In this document: positions 1 through 8,100 of the stretch, in pieces
Layout of the letters: each line of letters starts with the position of its first letter
How positions within the stretch are numbered: the first letter of the stretch is position 1
NCBI RefSeq assembly: GCF_000296775.1
Contig: NZ_AJLE01000003.1
Location: 186,001-250,000, forward strand
Direction: 5' to 3'
Length of the DNA stretch: 64,000 bases
Source of the DNA: Sulfurovum sp. AR
GTDB lineage: Bacteria > Campylobacterota > Campylobacteria > Campylobacterales > Sulfurovaceae
The notes under the pieces: model-generated
Databases searched by the model: none
What the model was told of the DNA's origin: nothing
Seen by the model: the letters and a program-made list of their open reading frames with translations, nothing else
Translations under genes and position numbers: made by a program

Positions 1-1
1 T

Positions 2-313
2 ATATATAAAATCACAAATACAAAAAATAACAAATTCTATATCGGGTATACAACCATGACATCACAAAAAAGGTTAAAAGCTCATGCGGATGAAACAAGA
101 AGAATGCAAAAAGGTCATAAAGGGAAGTCCAGTTATCTTCATAATTCTATGGCTTTTCATGGTATTGAACATTTCAAGGTGAAAGTACTGGAGGAATTTA
201 CCAATGTCACGCCTATTTTTTTAGGAACGTTGGAAAAGGAATATATTGAAAGAGAGAAACCTCACTATAATCTCTCACCGGGTGGTGAACTTGGAGCTCA
301 CAAAAACAAATAA
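2..313 (+). CDS. GIY-YIG endonuclease, 5' end beyond window
   Basis: The reading frame is open from the first bases of the window, well upstream of the first ATG at 56. The upstream codons read IYKITNTKNNKFYIGYTT, which contains the paired IY(K) and YIG motifs that define the GIY-YIG nuclease fold. Further on, a KRLKAH segment carries the expected arginine, and EKEYIEREKPHYNLSPGG supplies the glutamate and asparagine of the catalytic centre. The ATG at 56 is therefore an internal methionine, and the gene begins to the left of the window. The family includes phage and homing-type nucleases as well as repair enzymes. The place at the end of an integrated element favours a mobile or defence role, but that is inference. 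Confidence 0.8.
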   Translation: MYKITNTKNNKFYIGYTTMTSQKRLKAHADETRRMQKGHKGKSSYLHNSMAFHGIEHFKVKVLEEFTNVTPIFLGTLEKEYIEREKPHYNLSPGGELGAHKNK

Positions 314-536
314 ACTTGATTTCATAAGCATATTCTGCTGCAGTAATTATTAGTAATACAGTGACACTTACAAATGACTACATAATATATTGTTGTTCCG
401 TCATTTATGAAGCAAAATATTAAGGAAGACTATACACAGGGAATATTAATTTAAAGAATCTTTTTCATTTTACCCTGAGTCAACATTCTTTAATTATATT
501 TCCATTAGAATGATTTAAACTATTGACTGGGTTTAA

Positions 537-1154
537 ATGACATATAATACACTATCCTATTATGATAAAAATGCAATGCATTTATCAGACAGATATGAAT
601 CTGCAAATGTTGACCATTTGCATTCTTTACTACTGGATATCTTTCCAAATAGATCTCATTTGTTGGAAATTGGGTGTGGATCAGGGAGAGATGCTTCCTT
701 CATGGTAAAAAATAAATTTGACATTCTTGCCACAGATGGATCCAAAGAAATGATCGAAACAGCAAAACAATGCCACCCTGAAATAAGCAATTCACTTTGT
801 TTAATGCAGATTCCTGAGGACCTTTCATTTGAACCTTCTTCTTTTGACGGCGTTTACTCCATAGCAACTTTAATGCATCTACAAAAAAATGAGATTGAAT
901 CTACTATTTATAAAATTTCTACAATCATTAAAAAAGGTGCTAACTTTCTCTTCTCCGTATCAATTCAAAGAGATGACATTGATAATCAAGGAAAAGATAA
1001 AATGGGGAGACATTTCACCACTATGCCTGAGAGTGAATGGATCAGTTATTGTGAAAAGTATGGTATGCGGTTCAAATATTCAAAAATTACCGGAGATGGA
1101 CTCAATAGAGATGGAATCGTTTGGCTTACCTGTGTTGTCAAAAAAGAAGAATAA
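537..1154 (+). CDS. Class I SAM-dependent methyltransferase paired with HNH nuclease
   Basis: This 205-residue protein has the Rossmann methyltransferase motif I LLEIGCGSGRD at residues 42-52 and an acidic residue (D67) closing the second strand, as expected for S-adenosylmethionine binding. The fold is of the Methyltransf_11/25 type. The substrate cannot be read from the sequence, and no DNA methyltransferase NPPY/DPPY signature is seen, so it is not an obvious classical modification enzyme. Only 3 bp separate it from the HNH gene downstream, so the two are almost certainly co-transcribed. The Shine-Dalgarno is weak. The DNA is visibly A+T-richer than the housekeeping genes, which fits acquisition with the integrase-bearing element. 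Confidence 0.85.
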   Translation: MTYNTLSYYDKNAMHLSDRYESANVDHLHSLLLDIFPNRSHLLEIGCGSGRDASFMVKNKFDILATDGSKEMIETAKQCHPEISNSLCLMQIPEDLSFEPSSFDGVYSIATLMHLQKNEIESTIYKISTIIKKGANFLFSVSIQRDDIDNQGKDKMGRHFTTMPESEWISYCEKYGMRFKYSKITGDGLNRDGIVWLTCVVKKEE

Positions 1155-1157
1155 TCT

Positions 1158-2114
1158 ATGGAGCATGCATTTATCAAATACGTAGCCAAGGGGTCTAACA
1201 GCAACACATACAAATTTGCTTTAGCAAAATTTCTTCTGGATTACTCCCGAAGTAAAAAAATTATTTCCGATTGCACTATCAGTTATAATGAGATTGCTAC
1301 AAAATTTTTAGAGTACTACTGGTTCCAGGAATGTAAATATAAATTCAAACAAGATTTTAATAAAGATAAAATGCCCGTAGTGATTCGGCTAATACAGAAA
1401 TATTGTGGTACGGAATATATCCCTGAAACTTATGAGAAATACTTTCAAGATAAAAAAGATATACAAAAAAAACTCATATCTGATATAGAAAAACAATGTT
1501 TTAAGGATGTGATTCCCAGATTTCAATCTGATGGAGAAAACCCTTTTTATATGCATTTTCATCAAATCTCTGAAAGTGAACGAAAATTTATGCCACCCCA
1601 AACTGAAAAAAGGCATATTATATTAAATTACAAAGCGCTCTCTTTTTTTAAAGAAGAATATGAAACGTTAACTAAGATTTTGATTTTAGAGTGGGCAAAG
1701 TTTCTTGAAAAAACGAACTTTACGCCAAGACTCATATCTAAAATAGAACTTATGAAAGATCCCAAAAGAAATTCACTAAACAAATTTAGGAAAATTCTCT
1801 TGGAAATGGATAACAAATGTTTTTATTGCGGAGAATCTTTTGACAATAAAACCATACATATAGACCATTTTATACCCTGGTCATATATCTATGAAGATGA
1901 GATATGGAATCTGGTACAGGCTTGTTCAAACTGCAATCTTATTAAAAGTGATGCTTTACCTCCAAAACAATATATTCAAAAAATAACCACAAGAAATGAA
2001 AACCATGGATTGCTTAAATGGAATCGTGACATCAATGAATACTATGAGAACTGTTTCAAAGCGGGTTTTAAAATAATCAACGAAGAAAAGCTGGAATGCA
2101 AAAGTGCTATCTAG
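1158..2114 (+). CDS. HNH endonuclease with unusual N-terminal domain
   Basis: The 318-residue protein carries a complete treble-clef HNH domain near its C-terminus, about residues 219-265. A CFYC pair (C221, C224), IDHFIPW with D236-H237, N251, then CSNCN (C256, C259, N260) and K263 give two zinc-binding cysteine pairs plus the H-N-H catalytic set. The first 200 residues are not a domain I can name. They begin with a helical segment that includes KGSNSNTYKFALAKFLLDYS. The preceding gene, 3 bp upstream, is a SAM methyltransferase. A nuclease paired with a methyltransferase in a mobile element suggests a restriction-like or anti-phage module, but the target and the partnership are inferred from context only. 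Confidence 0.85.
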   Translation: MEHAFIKYVAKGSNSNTYKFALAKFLLDYSRSKKIISDCTISYNEIATKFLEYYWFQECKYKFKQDFNKDKMPVVIRLIQKYCGTEYIPETYEKYFQDKKDIQKKLISDIEKQCFKDVIPRFQSDGENPFYMHFHQISESERKFMPPQTEKRHIILNYKALSFFKEEYETLTKILILEWAKFLEKTNFTPRLISKIELMKDPKRNSLNKFRKILLEMDNKCFYCGESFDNKTIHIDHFIPWSYIYEDEIWNLVQACSNCNLIKSDALPPKQYIQKITTRNENHGLLKWNRDINEYYENCFKAGFKIINEEKLECKSAI

Positions 2115-2325
2115 TGGTGAATTACTGAGACTTGAAATCTACTTCATATACCTGAAGACTTATATATGGGTAATCGAGTAGTAGAATTGTACTTGTATAA
2201 GCACTTCTATAATGTCCCCCATTTGTCTATAAAAACACTTTTCTTTCTCTGCTGAAAAGTTTTACCCAATTTTTACACCCCCCTGTATGCTAGAATGCTT
2301 CAATATCAAAATAAAAGGATCCAGC

Positions 2326-2559
2326 ATGATATTTGATGTAATAAATGACAAGCTTGATGAAATACTATCCATCCATCAAGCATTGCCTGAATGGATACCT
2401 ATATCAAAACAGTACGCCAATGAATGTGGATATCAGACAATTGATGGGCTTCGAAAATGGTGCTATAACAATCTGCCTCCTGAAAAGTTTGAAAAGCGTG
2501 GCAAGAATTGGTATATCCATATTTCTGTAATTCATTTTATAAAGAGAAAGGTAGTATAA
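2326..2559 (+). CDS. Excisionase-like small DNA-binding protein
   Basis: A 77-residue protein beginning at ATG 2326, preceded by an AAAGG Shine-Dalgarno at 2314-2318. An upstream in-frame ATG at 2287 lacks one. The segment from about WIPISKQYANECGY to RKWCYNNLPPEKFEKRGKNW resembles the winged-helix proteins that accompany phage-type integrases: a helix-turn-helix followed by a short wing ending in a buried tryptophan. Its TAA overlaps the integrase ATG by one base (TAATG), so the two are translationally coupled. The likely role is a recombination directionality factor or a repressor of the element. The family call rests on pattern and position. The 200 bp before it hold no gene that I can see. 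Confidence 0.6.
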   Translation: MIFDVINDKLDEILSIHQALPEWIPISKQYANECGYQTIDGLRKWCYNNLPPEKFEKRGKNWYIHISVIHFIKRKVV

Positions 2560-3644
2560 TGAATAGTATGCCAACAGCCAACGAAAGGAAAACAACGTTG
2601 GCAAAAGTAACAGTAAATAACTACGATATCATCATTTTAGATGGCACCGTAGATGGTAAACGGCATAGACTTACAACTGGTAAGAAAGCAGGTAATCGTC
2701 TATTGTCTTGGTATGAACGTCATGCAGATGACGAGTTCTTTAAATTATACGAGCAAAAATTTGGTTCTGCATCAAATGAGTCTATAACTTTCAAAGAGTA
2801 TGGTTTACAGATTCTAGAGATTACCAAAAATAACCGAAATGAATTTACACAAAATGAAGAGATATACAGATTCAACAAGTTATGTGAAACTTTTGGAGAT
2901 ATGAAAATCTCTGATATAAAAGCATTTGATGTAGCAAAATGGCAAAATGAGTCTGGTTTTGCACCTAAGACGATACGAAACTACAGGTCTACCCTCAATC
3001 GCATCATGGAAATGGCCGATTATGACGAACTCATAAGAAAAAATCCTGTGAAATTCGTCAGGATACCTAAGAAGGTTCATAAAGAGATACATATATTCAA
3101 TCAAGATGAGATAATGCTTTTGATCGAAAAAAGTACGGGACAGCTAAAAAATGTTCTGATGTTCAATTTCTTTGCAGGGCTTAGACCTAGTGAACTCATA
3201 GCTCTTCGCTGGAATGACATTGATTTTGATTCAAATACGATTAAAGTAGATACACGTATACGTAGAGGCGTTGAGGATGTCACAAAATCAAAGAGGGTCA
3301 GGATCATTGACATGCTCCCTCAAGCTAGAAAAGCACTCAAAAGACAAAGACTTCTTACTGGCCTCAAAAATGACTATGTCTTTATCTCGCAGCATGGTAA
3401 AGGATATACGACACCTAATGTGATCAGTGATCGTCTCAAAAAACTTTGTAATGAATGTGGTATCAAAGCCGGAACGATGCAGACGGTAAGAAGATCCTGC
3501 AATACCCTGCTTAAACAATACGGGCTACCGCTAGATTGGATATTGGACCAGTTGGGTCATGTAGAAGATGGCGTGAACCGTGAACATTATACGGGTAGAA
3601 TAAAACCTGATCTGTCTAAAATTGGCAGAGTTTTGGCAGAGTAA
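2559..3644 (+). CDS. Tyrosine recombinase/integrase of a tRNA-Ser element
   Basis: A 361-residue site-specific recombinase. The start at 2559 overlaps the preceding stop and has a GAAAGG ribosome site. An in-frame methionine codon 17 residues earlier lies inside the upstream gene and is rejected. A core-binding domain (about 75-165) precedes the catalytic domain: R209 in FFAGLRPSEL, R311 in QTVRRS, H334 in LGH, and the nucleophile Y344 in EHYTG. The usual histidine of HxxR is glutamine (Q308), a substitution that active integrases may tolerate. The gene ends 42 bp from the 3' end of tRNA-Ser, the classic position for an integrase next to its attachment site. The element therefore extends leftward out of the window. 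Confidence 0.93.
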   Translation: MNSMPTANERKTTLAKVTVNNYDIIILDGTVDGKRHRLTTGKKAGNRLLSWYERHADDEFFKLYEQKFGSASNESITFKEYGLQILEITKNNRNEFTQNEEIYRFNKLCETFGDMKISDIKAFDVAKWQNESGFAPKTIRNYRSTLNRIMEMADYDELIRKNPVKFVRIPKKVHKEIHIFNQDEIMLLIEKSTGQLKNVLMFNFFAGLRPSELIALRWNDIDFDSNTIKVDTRIRRGVEDVTKSKRVRIIDMLPQARKALKRQRLLTGLKNDYVFISQHGKGYTTPNVISDRLKKLCNECGIKAGTMQTVRRSCNTLLKQYGLPLDWILDQLGHVEDGVNREHYTGRIKPDLSKIGRVLAE

Positions 3645-3686
3645 ATGATTGGTTAGTCTGAAAGTTCGTGTTTTAGGGGATTAAAG

Positions 3687-3777
3687 TGGCGGACAGTGAG
3701 GGATTCGAACCCTCGGTACCCTTACGAATACGCATCCTTAGCAGGGATGTGGTTTCAGCCAACTCACCCAACTGTCC
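3687..3777 (-). tRNA. tRNA-Ser(GCU)
   Basis: Read on the minus strand, the RNA starts GGACAGT and ends ACTGTCC-G-CCA, giving a perfect 7-bp acceptor stem with an encoded CCA. The anticodon stem CATCC/GGATG encloses CTGCTAA, so the anticodon is GCU and the tRNA reads AGC/AGU serine codons. The T arm is GAGGG-TTCGAAT-CCCTC. A long variable arm (about GCGTATTCGTAAGGGTAC) is as expected for a class II serine tRNA. Its 3' end faces the integrase gene, so this is the probable integration target. Confidence 0.97.
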
Positions 3778-3795
3778 TTGTGTTTTGTGGATGAG

Positions 3796-3801
3796 ATTAT
3801 A
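3796..3801 (-). promoter_or_regulatory. Probable -10 box of tRNA-Ser promoter
   Basis: The minus strand reads TATAAT here, with its 3' end 18 nt upstream of the mature tRNA 5' end (3777). No good -35 hexamer is apparent, which is common for sigma-70 promoters in this group. Confidence 0.55.
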
Positions 3802-3932
3802 ATAGCATTGGCTTAAATAGAAGCTTAAAATTTTTTAAATTTATATTTTTTCACATCGATCAATTATATTTTAGGAAAATCACAAAAAAACTGATTATCA
3901 TTACATCATAGAATTACCAAACAAGGTTCGAA

Positions 3933-4055
3933 ATGTTAAAAAAACTTACGCCCCTTCTAGTACTGGCAATGTTTGCTGCAGGTGCCTATTTTATGATGAA
4001 GGGTATGGACAATGCTGTCCATATGACCAAATCAAAAAAAGAGATCAAAAAGTAG
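3933..4055 (+). CDS. 40-residue single-pass membrane protein
   Basis: An ATG at 3933 with AAGG at 3923-3926 opens a 40-codon frame ending TAG at 4053-4055. The product has a lysine-bearing N-terminus, one hydrophobic segment of about 15 residues ([18 protein letters not shown]) and a lysine-rich tail (TKSKKEIKK), i.e. a small inner-membrane protein. Its last 11 bases overlap the 3' end of the convergent pyrF gene. No family is recognised. The ribosome site, hydrophobic pattern and position between tRNA-Ser and pyrF are the only support. Confidence 0.55.
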   Translation: MLKKLTPLLVLAMFAAGAYFMMKGMDNAVHMTKSKKEIKK

Positions 4056-4737
4056 TGATTACTTTCAGTATCTCTTCTACTTTGCTTTGAGGGTCACTGT
4101 CTTTGTAGATAGGTCTTCCTACTACAGGGTAGTCTACTCCCTCTTTATTTGCTAGATCGAGTGTTGCCACACGCTGTTGATCTCCTGCATCTTCTCCAAA
4201 AGGTCTTATACCAGGGCAGAGGGTCAAGAATGTCTCAGAGGTTGCATTTTTGATCGCCCTGCTCTCAAAGGTTGAACATACCACACCGTCCAAACCGTTT
4301 TCATAACTCATTTTTGCGAACTGTTCAGCTTTTTCGTCTATGCTTTTCTCGTAGATACTCTGAAAGTTTGCTTCATCAAAAGAGGTCAGAGCCGTTACAG
4401 CTAGTACTAACGGACGGTTTTCATAAGGAGCCAGTCTCTCCATCACTGTTCTCATCGCTACAGCCCCTGCTGATGCATGGATGTTGAACATATCTACACC
4501 TATCTTGGCTATCTCTTCTGCTGCATCAGCCATAGTGTTGGGGATATCGTAAAGTTTGAGGTCTAAAAATATCTTGAAATCAGTGTTGATCGCTTTGAGG
4601 GCTTCTATAAAAGGTTTTCCGTCACGGATGTAGGCACGGAATCCTACTTTCATCCAAACATTGTATGATTTGAGTGACTCGGCTAGAGCCAGATTCTCTT
4701 CAGCTGACGGCAGATCAAGTGCTACACATAGTTCCAT
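4045..4737 (-). CDS. pyrF: Orotidine 5'-phosphate decarboxylase
   Basis: This 230-residue TIM-barrel enzyme performs the last step of UMP synthesis, decarboxylating OMP. The family signature is clear as [13 protein letters not shown] (about residues 55-67), which carries the D-x-K-x-x-D catalytic array. A GIRPFG loop near residue 180 and VGRPIY near 208 bind the phosphate. Length matches bacterial pyrF. GAGG lies 8 nt before the ATG. It is divergent from the cyclophilin gene, and its 3' end overlaps a small convergent gene by 11 bp. Confidence 0.96.
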   Translation of the reverse strand: MELCVALDLPSAEENLALAESLKSYNVWMKVGFRAYIRDGKPFIEALKAINTDFKIFLDLKLYDIPNTMADAAEEIAKIGVDMFNIHASAGAVAMRTVMERLAPYENRPLVLAVTALTSFDEANFQSIYEKSIDEKAEQFAKMSYENGLDGVVCSTFESRAIKNATSETFLTLCPGIRPFGEDAGDQQRVATLDLANKEGVDYPVVGRPIYKDSDPQSKVEEILKVITTF

Positions 4738-4763
4738 GGTTTAAACCTCTTATCTTTTAGTGG

Positions 4764-4769
4764 TATAAT
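4764..4769 (+). promoter_or_regulatory. TATAAT -10 box upstream of cyclophilin gene
   Basis: A perfect TATAAT lies 36 bp before the cyclophilin ATG, in the 68-bp divergent spacer shared with pyrF. The leader would be about 30 nt. Confidence 0.55.
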
Positions 4770-4805
4770 AATATCAAAATTTTAATATATAAGGACTAAA
4801 CACAC

Positions 4806-5327
4806 ATGTTTGGAAAAGAAACAAAAAGATACGATATCGTTCAATCTGTAATGGATACATACAACTACGCTAAATTCACGACTTCTAAAGGTGTGATCTG
4901 GGCTAAGCTCTTTAAAGACGATGCACCTAACACAGTTGCAAACTTTGCTCACCTTGCAGAAACAGGGTTCTATAATGGCCTCAAATTCCACAGAGTGATC
5001 CCTGGATTTATGGCACAAGGTGGTTGCCCACACTCTAAAGATAATCCGGCTATGGCTGGTACAGGTGGTCCAGGGTGGCAGATAGACTGTGAGACTGACA
5101 CAAGTACACACCCGCACAGAAGAGGAGTACTCTCTATGGCGCATGCAGGACCAAACACAGGTGGAAGCCAATTCTTCATCACATTCGTTGCGACACCACA
5201 CCTTGACGGTGTTCACACTGTATTTGGTGCGATCGATGAAGATGATACTGAGAGTTTCATGGTTCTAGACCAGATTCAACAAAATGATGACATCATCAGT
5301 ATTGAAGTGCTTGAGTCAAGAGCGTAA
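4806..5327 (+). CDS. Peptidyl-prolyl cis-trans isomerase, cyclophilin type
   Basis: A 173-residue cyclophilin without a signal peptide, so probably cytoplasmic (PpiB-like). Recognisable family blocks are KFHRVIPGFMAQGG (the catalytic arginine and phenylalanine region), a GTGGPGW loop, SMAHAGPNTGGSQFFIT and HLDGVHTVFG. It speeds proline isomerisation during folding. AAGGA at 4791 precedes the ATG by 10 nt. An N-terminal extension of about 20 residues (FGKETKRYDIVQSVMDT) precedes the barrel. It appears monocistronic, followed by a hairpin. Confidence 0.93.
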   Translation: MFGKETKRYDIVQSVMDTYNYAKFTTSKGVIWAKLFKDDAPNTVANFAHLAETGFYNGLKFHRVIPGFMAQGGCPHSKDNPAMAGTGGPGWQIDCETDTSTHPHRRGVLSMAHAGPNTGGSQFFITFVATPHLDGVHTVFGAIDEDDTESFMVLDQIQQNDDIISIEVLESRA

Positions 5328-5341
5328 TTAACTGTTTATCA

Positions 5342-5363
5342 TCCTTGGACTTTTGTCCGGGGA
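5342..5363 (+). terminator. Hairpin between cyclophilin and nadE genes
   Basis: TCCTTGGAC (5342-5350) pairs with GTCCGGGGA (5355-5363) around a TTTT loop, with two G-U pairs. It lies 15 bp after the stop and has only a short T-rich stretch after it, so it is a weak terminator or an attenuator for nadE. Confidence 0.4.
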
Positions 5364-5381
5364 TATTCTAAAAGGAACTGT

Positions 5382-7280
5382 ATGTTTGGATATTATAGAG
5401 TTGCATCGGCTGTGAATAAGACCATCGTAGGAAATCCTGCAAAAAATGCCGAAGAGATCATCACACTTATCCAAGATGCACACGCTAAAGAGGTTAGTGT
5501 CGTTGTATTTCCGGAGCTGACGCTTACAGGATACACTGCCAGTGACCTTTTCCTTAATCAAACACTCATTGCCTCCCAAAATGAGAAACTCGCATATATC
5601 TTACAACAAACATCAGATATACATACCATTGCCATCATCGGCTTAGCACTGCTTGAAGCAGACAGGCTCTACAATTGTGCCGCTGTACTGCAAAACGGAA
5701 AGATCCTGGGTATCGTACCTAAAAGCTATCTGCCGAACAAAAAAGAGTTCTATGAAAAACGTCAATTTATCACAGGCAGAGATATCACCAGAACCACCAC
5801 AGAGCTGTACGGAGAGGAGATACCTTTCGGGGTGGACCTTCTTTTCAGTGATTCAAAAGAGATGACCTTTGGTGTGGAGCTATGTGAAGACCTTTGGGCT
5901 GTGACCCCTCCTAGCAACCATATGGCAAACAATGGTGCAAACCTCCTCTTTAACCTTTCGGCAAGTAATGAACTCATAGGTAAAGCCGAATACCGCGAAG
6001 AACTGGTACGTACACAGAGTGGTCGTTGTATGGCTGCCTATGTCTATACTTCTGCAGGCGTAGGTGAATCTACCACTGATACTGTTTTTGGAGGGCATGC
6101 CATCATCTCTGAATATGGTTCTACCTTGGCTCAAAATGAGCGTTTTAGCCTAGAGAGCACTCTCATCACAGCGGATGTAGACCTGGAACGTTTACGATGG
6201 CTCAGACTCAATGAATCGAGCTACTCTGATGGCAGACGTAAAAAAACACGGATCATCAAAGTGGATAACCTGCCAGAGATCACTACACTAGATCGCAAGA
6301 TCAACCCAATGCCATTCGTACCTTCACTTTTTGAAGAGAAAAAGCACCGTTGCGACGAGATCGTGCAGATCCAAGCCCATGGCCTCATTAAGCGTATGAG
6401 CCATGCACATATCACAAAAGCAGTCATAGGCATCTCTGGGGGACTTGACTCTACACTTGCCCTACTCTCCACGCACAGAGCATTTGAGATCATGGGATGG
6501 GACCATACCAATATCATCGCAGTGACCATGCCTGGCTTTGGTACCACAAGCCGTACCAAATCCAATGCGGTCAAACTTTGTGAAGCCCTGGGCGTTACAC
6601 TAAGAACGATAGATATCACCGATATCTCTCACAAAGAATTTGAAGCCATAGAGCATAACGTCAACGAACACTCTGTGACCTATGAGAATGTGCAGGCACG
6701 CGCAAGAACCTCCATACTGATGAACATGGCCAACAAAGAGGGTGGGCTTGTCATCGGTACAGGTGACCTTAGCGAAGTGGCTTTAGGCTGGTCTACCTAC
6801 AATGGTGACCACATGAGTATGTATGCGATCAATTCGGGTATCCCAAAGACACTCATACAGTATGTGATCGAGTATTTTAAATATGATGAGAGCATAGCTG
6901 ACGTCATAGACGATATCCTGAATACACCTATAAGCCCTGAACTGCTTCCGCATAAAGAGGATGAGATCGTCCAGGAGACAGAAAGTATCGTTGGTCCTTA
7001 TGCACTGCATGATTTCTTTCTGTACCATTTCATCAAGTATGGTGCCAGACCAAGGAAGATACGTTTCCTGGCCGGTTTGGCCTTTGAGGGGAAATATGAT
7101 GAAAAGACCATTACAAAATGGCTCAAACTCTTCTTAAAACGTTTCTTTACCCAGCAGTTCAAACGTTCATGTATGCCAGATGGGCCCAAAGTAGGTACGA
7201 TATCTTTAAGCCCCAGGGCAGATTGGAAGATGGCCAGTGATGCAGATGTAGAGATCTGGTTAGAGGAGTTAGAGAAATGA
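5382..7280 (+). CDS. nadE: Glutamine-dependent NAD+ synthetase
   Basis: This 632-residue two-domain enzyme amidates deamido-NAD with ammonia released from glutamine. The N-terminal nitrilase-type amidase has the Glu-Lys-Cys triad: E45 in FPELTLTGY, K114 in VPKSYLPNK and C168 in GVELCEDLW. The C-terminal synthetase has the PP-loop SGGLDST (residues 352-358) and later GTGDLSEVALGW. AAAAGGA precedes the ATG. The stop overlaps the next gene's ATG (ATGA), so the DUF502 gene is in the same operon. Confidence 0.96.
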   Translation: MFGYYRVASAVNKTIVGNPAKNAEEIITLIQDAHAKEVSVVVFPELTLTGYTASDLFLNQTLIASQNEKLAYILQQTSDIHTIAIIGLALLEADRLYNCAAVLQNGKILGIVPKSYLPNKKEFYEKRQFITGRDITRTTTELYGEEIPFGVDLLFSDSKEMTFGVELCEDLWAVTPPSNHMANNGANLLFNLSASNELIGKAEYREELVRTQSGRCMAAYVYTSAGVGESTTDTVFGGHAIISEYGSTLAQNERFSLESTLITADVDLERLRWLRLNESSYSDGRRKKTRIIKVDNLPEITTLDRKINPMPFVPSLFEEKKHRCDEIVQIQAHGLIKRMSHAHITKAVIGISGGLDSTLALLSTHRAFEIMGWDHTNIIAVTMPGFGTTSRTKSNAVKLCEALGVTLRTIDITDISHKEFEAIEHNVNEHSVTYENVQARARTSILMNMANKEGGLVIGTGDLSEVALGWSTYNGDHMSMYAINSGIPKTLIQYVIEYFKYDESIADVIDDILNTPISPELLPHKEDEIVQETESIVGPYALHDFFLYHFIKYGARPRKIRFLAGLAFEGKYDEKTITKWLKLFLKRFFTQQFKRSCMPDGPKVGTISLSPRADWKMASDADVEIWLEELEK

Positions 7281-7936
7281 GATCCAACAATACGATAAAA
7301 CACTTCATCAACACGATGATCCAGGGGCTGTTCTGGCTTTTACCGATCGTTGCTACGATCATTATCATTTCATGGCTCTATACCAATATAGAAAATGTAT
7401 TGGGTAGTATGTTCAGACTTATCGGATTCATGCCTGAAAAGTATCTCTTTTTATGGGAAGCTCTGGCTGTTGTTGTCTTTTTAATTATACTTTATATTCT
7501 CGGACATCTTGCACGGACAAAACTTGCAAACCTCTTTGAATACCTATTTTCCAAAATACCCGGATACACTACGATCAGGGAACTCGTAGGTATTTTCAAC
7601 TCTTCCAAAAAAGGTAAAAATCAAGTATTGGTCGTAGCGATCAAAGGTTTTGGAAATGAAGGGTACAATATAGGACTGATGTATTCACAAAAAGAGAGTA
7701 TCATCAAAGACCACTACACCATTACACTCTCCATGTCACCCATACCAAACGGTGGATTTATGTTTGAGATCCATAAAGACAAGATCTATGTCATAGAGAA
7801 TGCTACATTTGATAACAACCTGCAATACCTGCTCTCTATGGGGGTGAAAAGTTTTACCGAAATTCTAAGGATTGAACCCAAAAGCATAGATGAATTCACC
7901 CCGCTTTGTGAGTGGATCAAAAACAATGAAGGGTAA
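7277..7936 (+). CDS. DUF502 family inner-membrane protein
   Basis: A 219-residue protein with two membrane helices near the N-terminus (about residues 16-36 and 61-83), followed by a soluble domain. The short linker IPGYTTIRELVGIF and the later PNGGFMF segment match the DUF502 pattern. The function of this widespread family is not established; some members are described as membrane-associated. The ATG overlaps the nadE stop by four bases, so translation is coupled to NAD synthesis, although no functional link is visible. No further gene follows for 164 bp. Confidence 0.8.
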   Translation: MRSNNTIKHFINTMIQGLFWLLPIVATIIIISWLYTNIENVLGSMFRLIGFMPEKYLFLWEALAVVVFLIILYILGHLARTKLANLFEYLFSKIPGYTTIRELVGIFNSSKKGKNQVLVVAIKGFGNEGYNIGLMYSQKESIIKDHYTITLSMSPIPNGGFMFEIHKDKIYVIENATFDNNLQYLLSMGVKSFTEILRIEPKSIDEFTPLCEWIKNNEG

Positions 7937-8064
7937 ATGATCTCTATCTGATAATGATCTTTCATTAGAATAAACAGTATGTAAACAAGAAAGAGACCTG
8001 TATAGGGTCTATATACTGCAGATCACAATGATATTTTTCTTGAAATATCAGCCTTCAAAAATGC

Positions 8065-8070
8065 TATAAT
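8065..8070 (+). promoter_or_regulatory. TATAAT -10 box
   Basis: A perfect TATAAT 31 bp before the ATG of the coiled-coil gene at 8101. It lies in a 164-bp spacer that holds no other gene. Confidence 0.5.
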
Positions 8071-8100
8071 AACTCTAATAGTCTACTGAAAGGATCAAAA

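Noticed and set aside
889-1185. 98-codon open frame overlapping the methyltransferase
   Set aside because: It is in another frame of a gene with clear SAM motifs and has no ribosome site.
4782-5216. 144-codon frame on the minus strand of the cyclophilin gene
   Set aside because: Antisense shadow of a recognised cyclophilin; no independent support.
7993-8009. AGACC-TGTATAG-GGTCT hairpin as a terminator after DUF502
   Set aside because: Only 5 bp and not followed by a T run; insufficient support.
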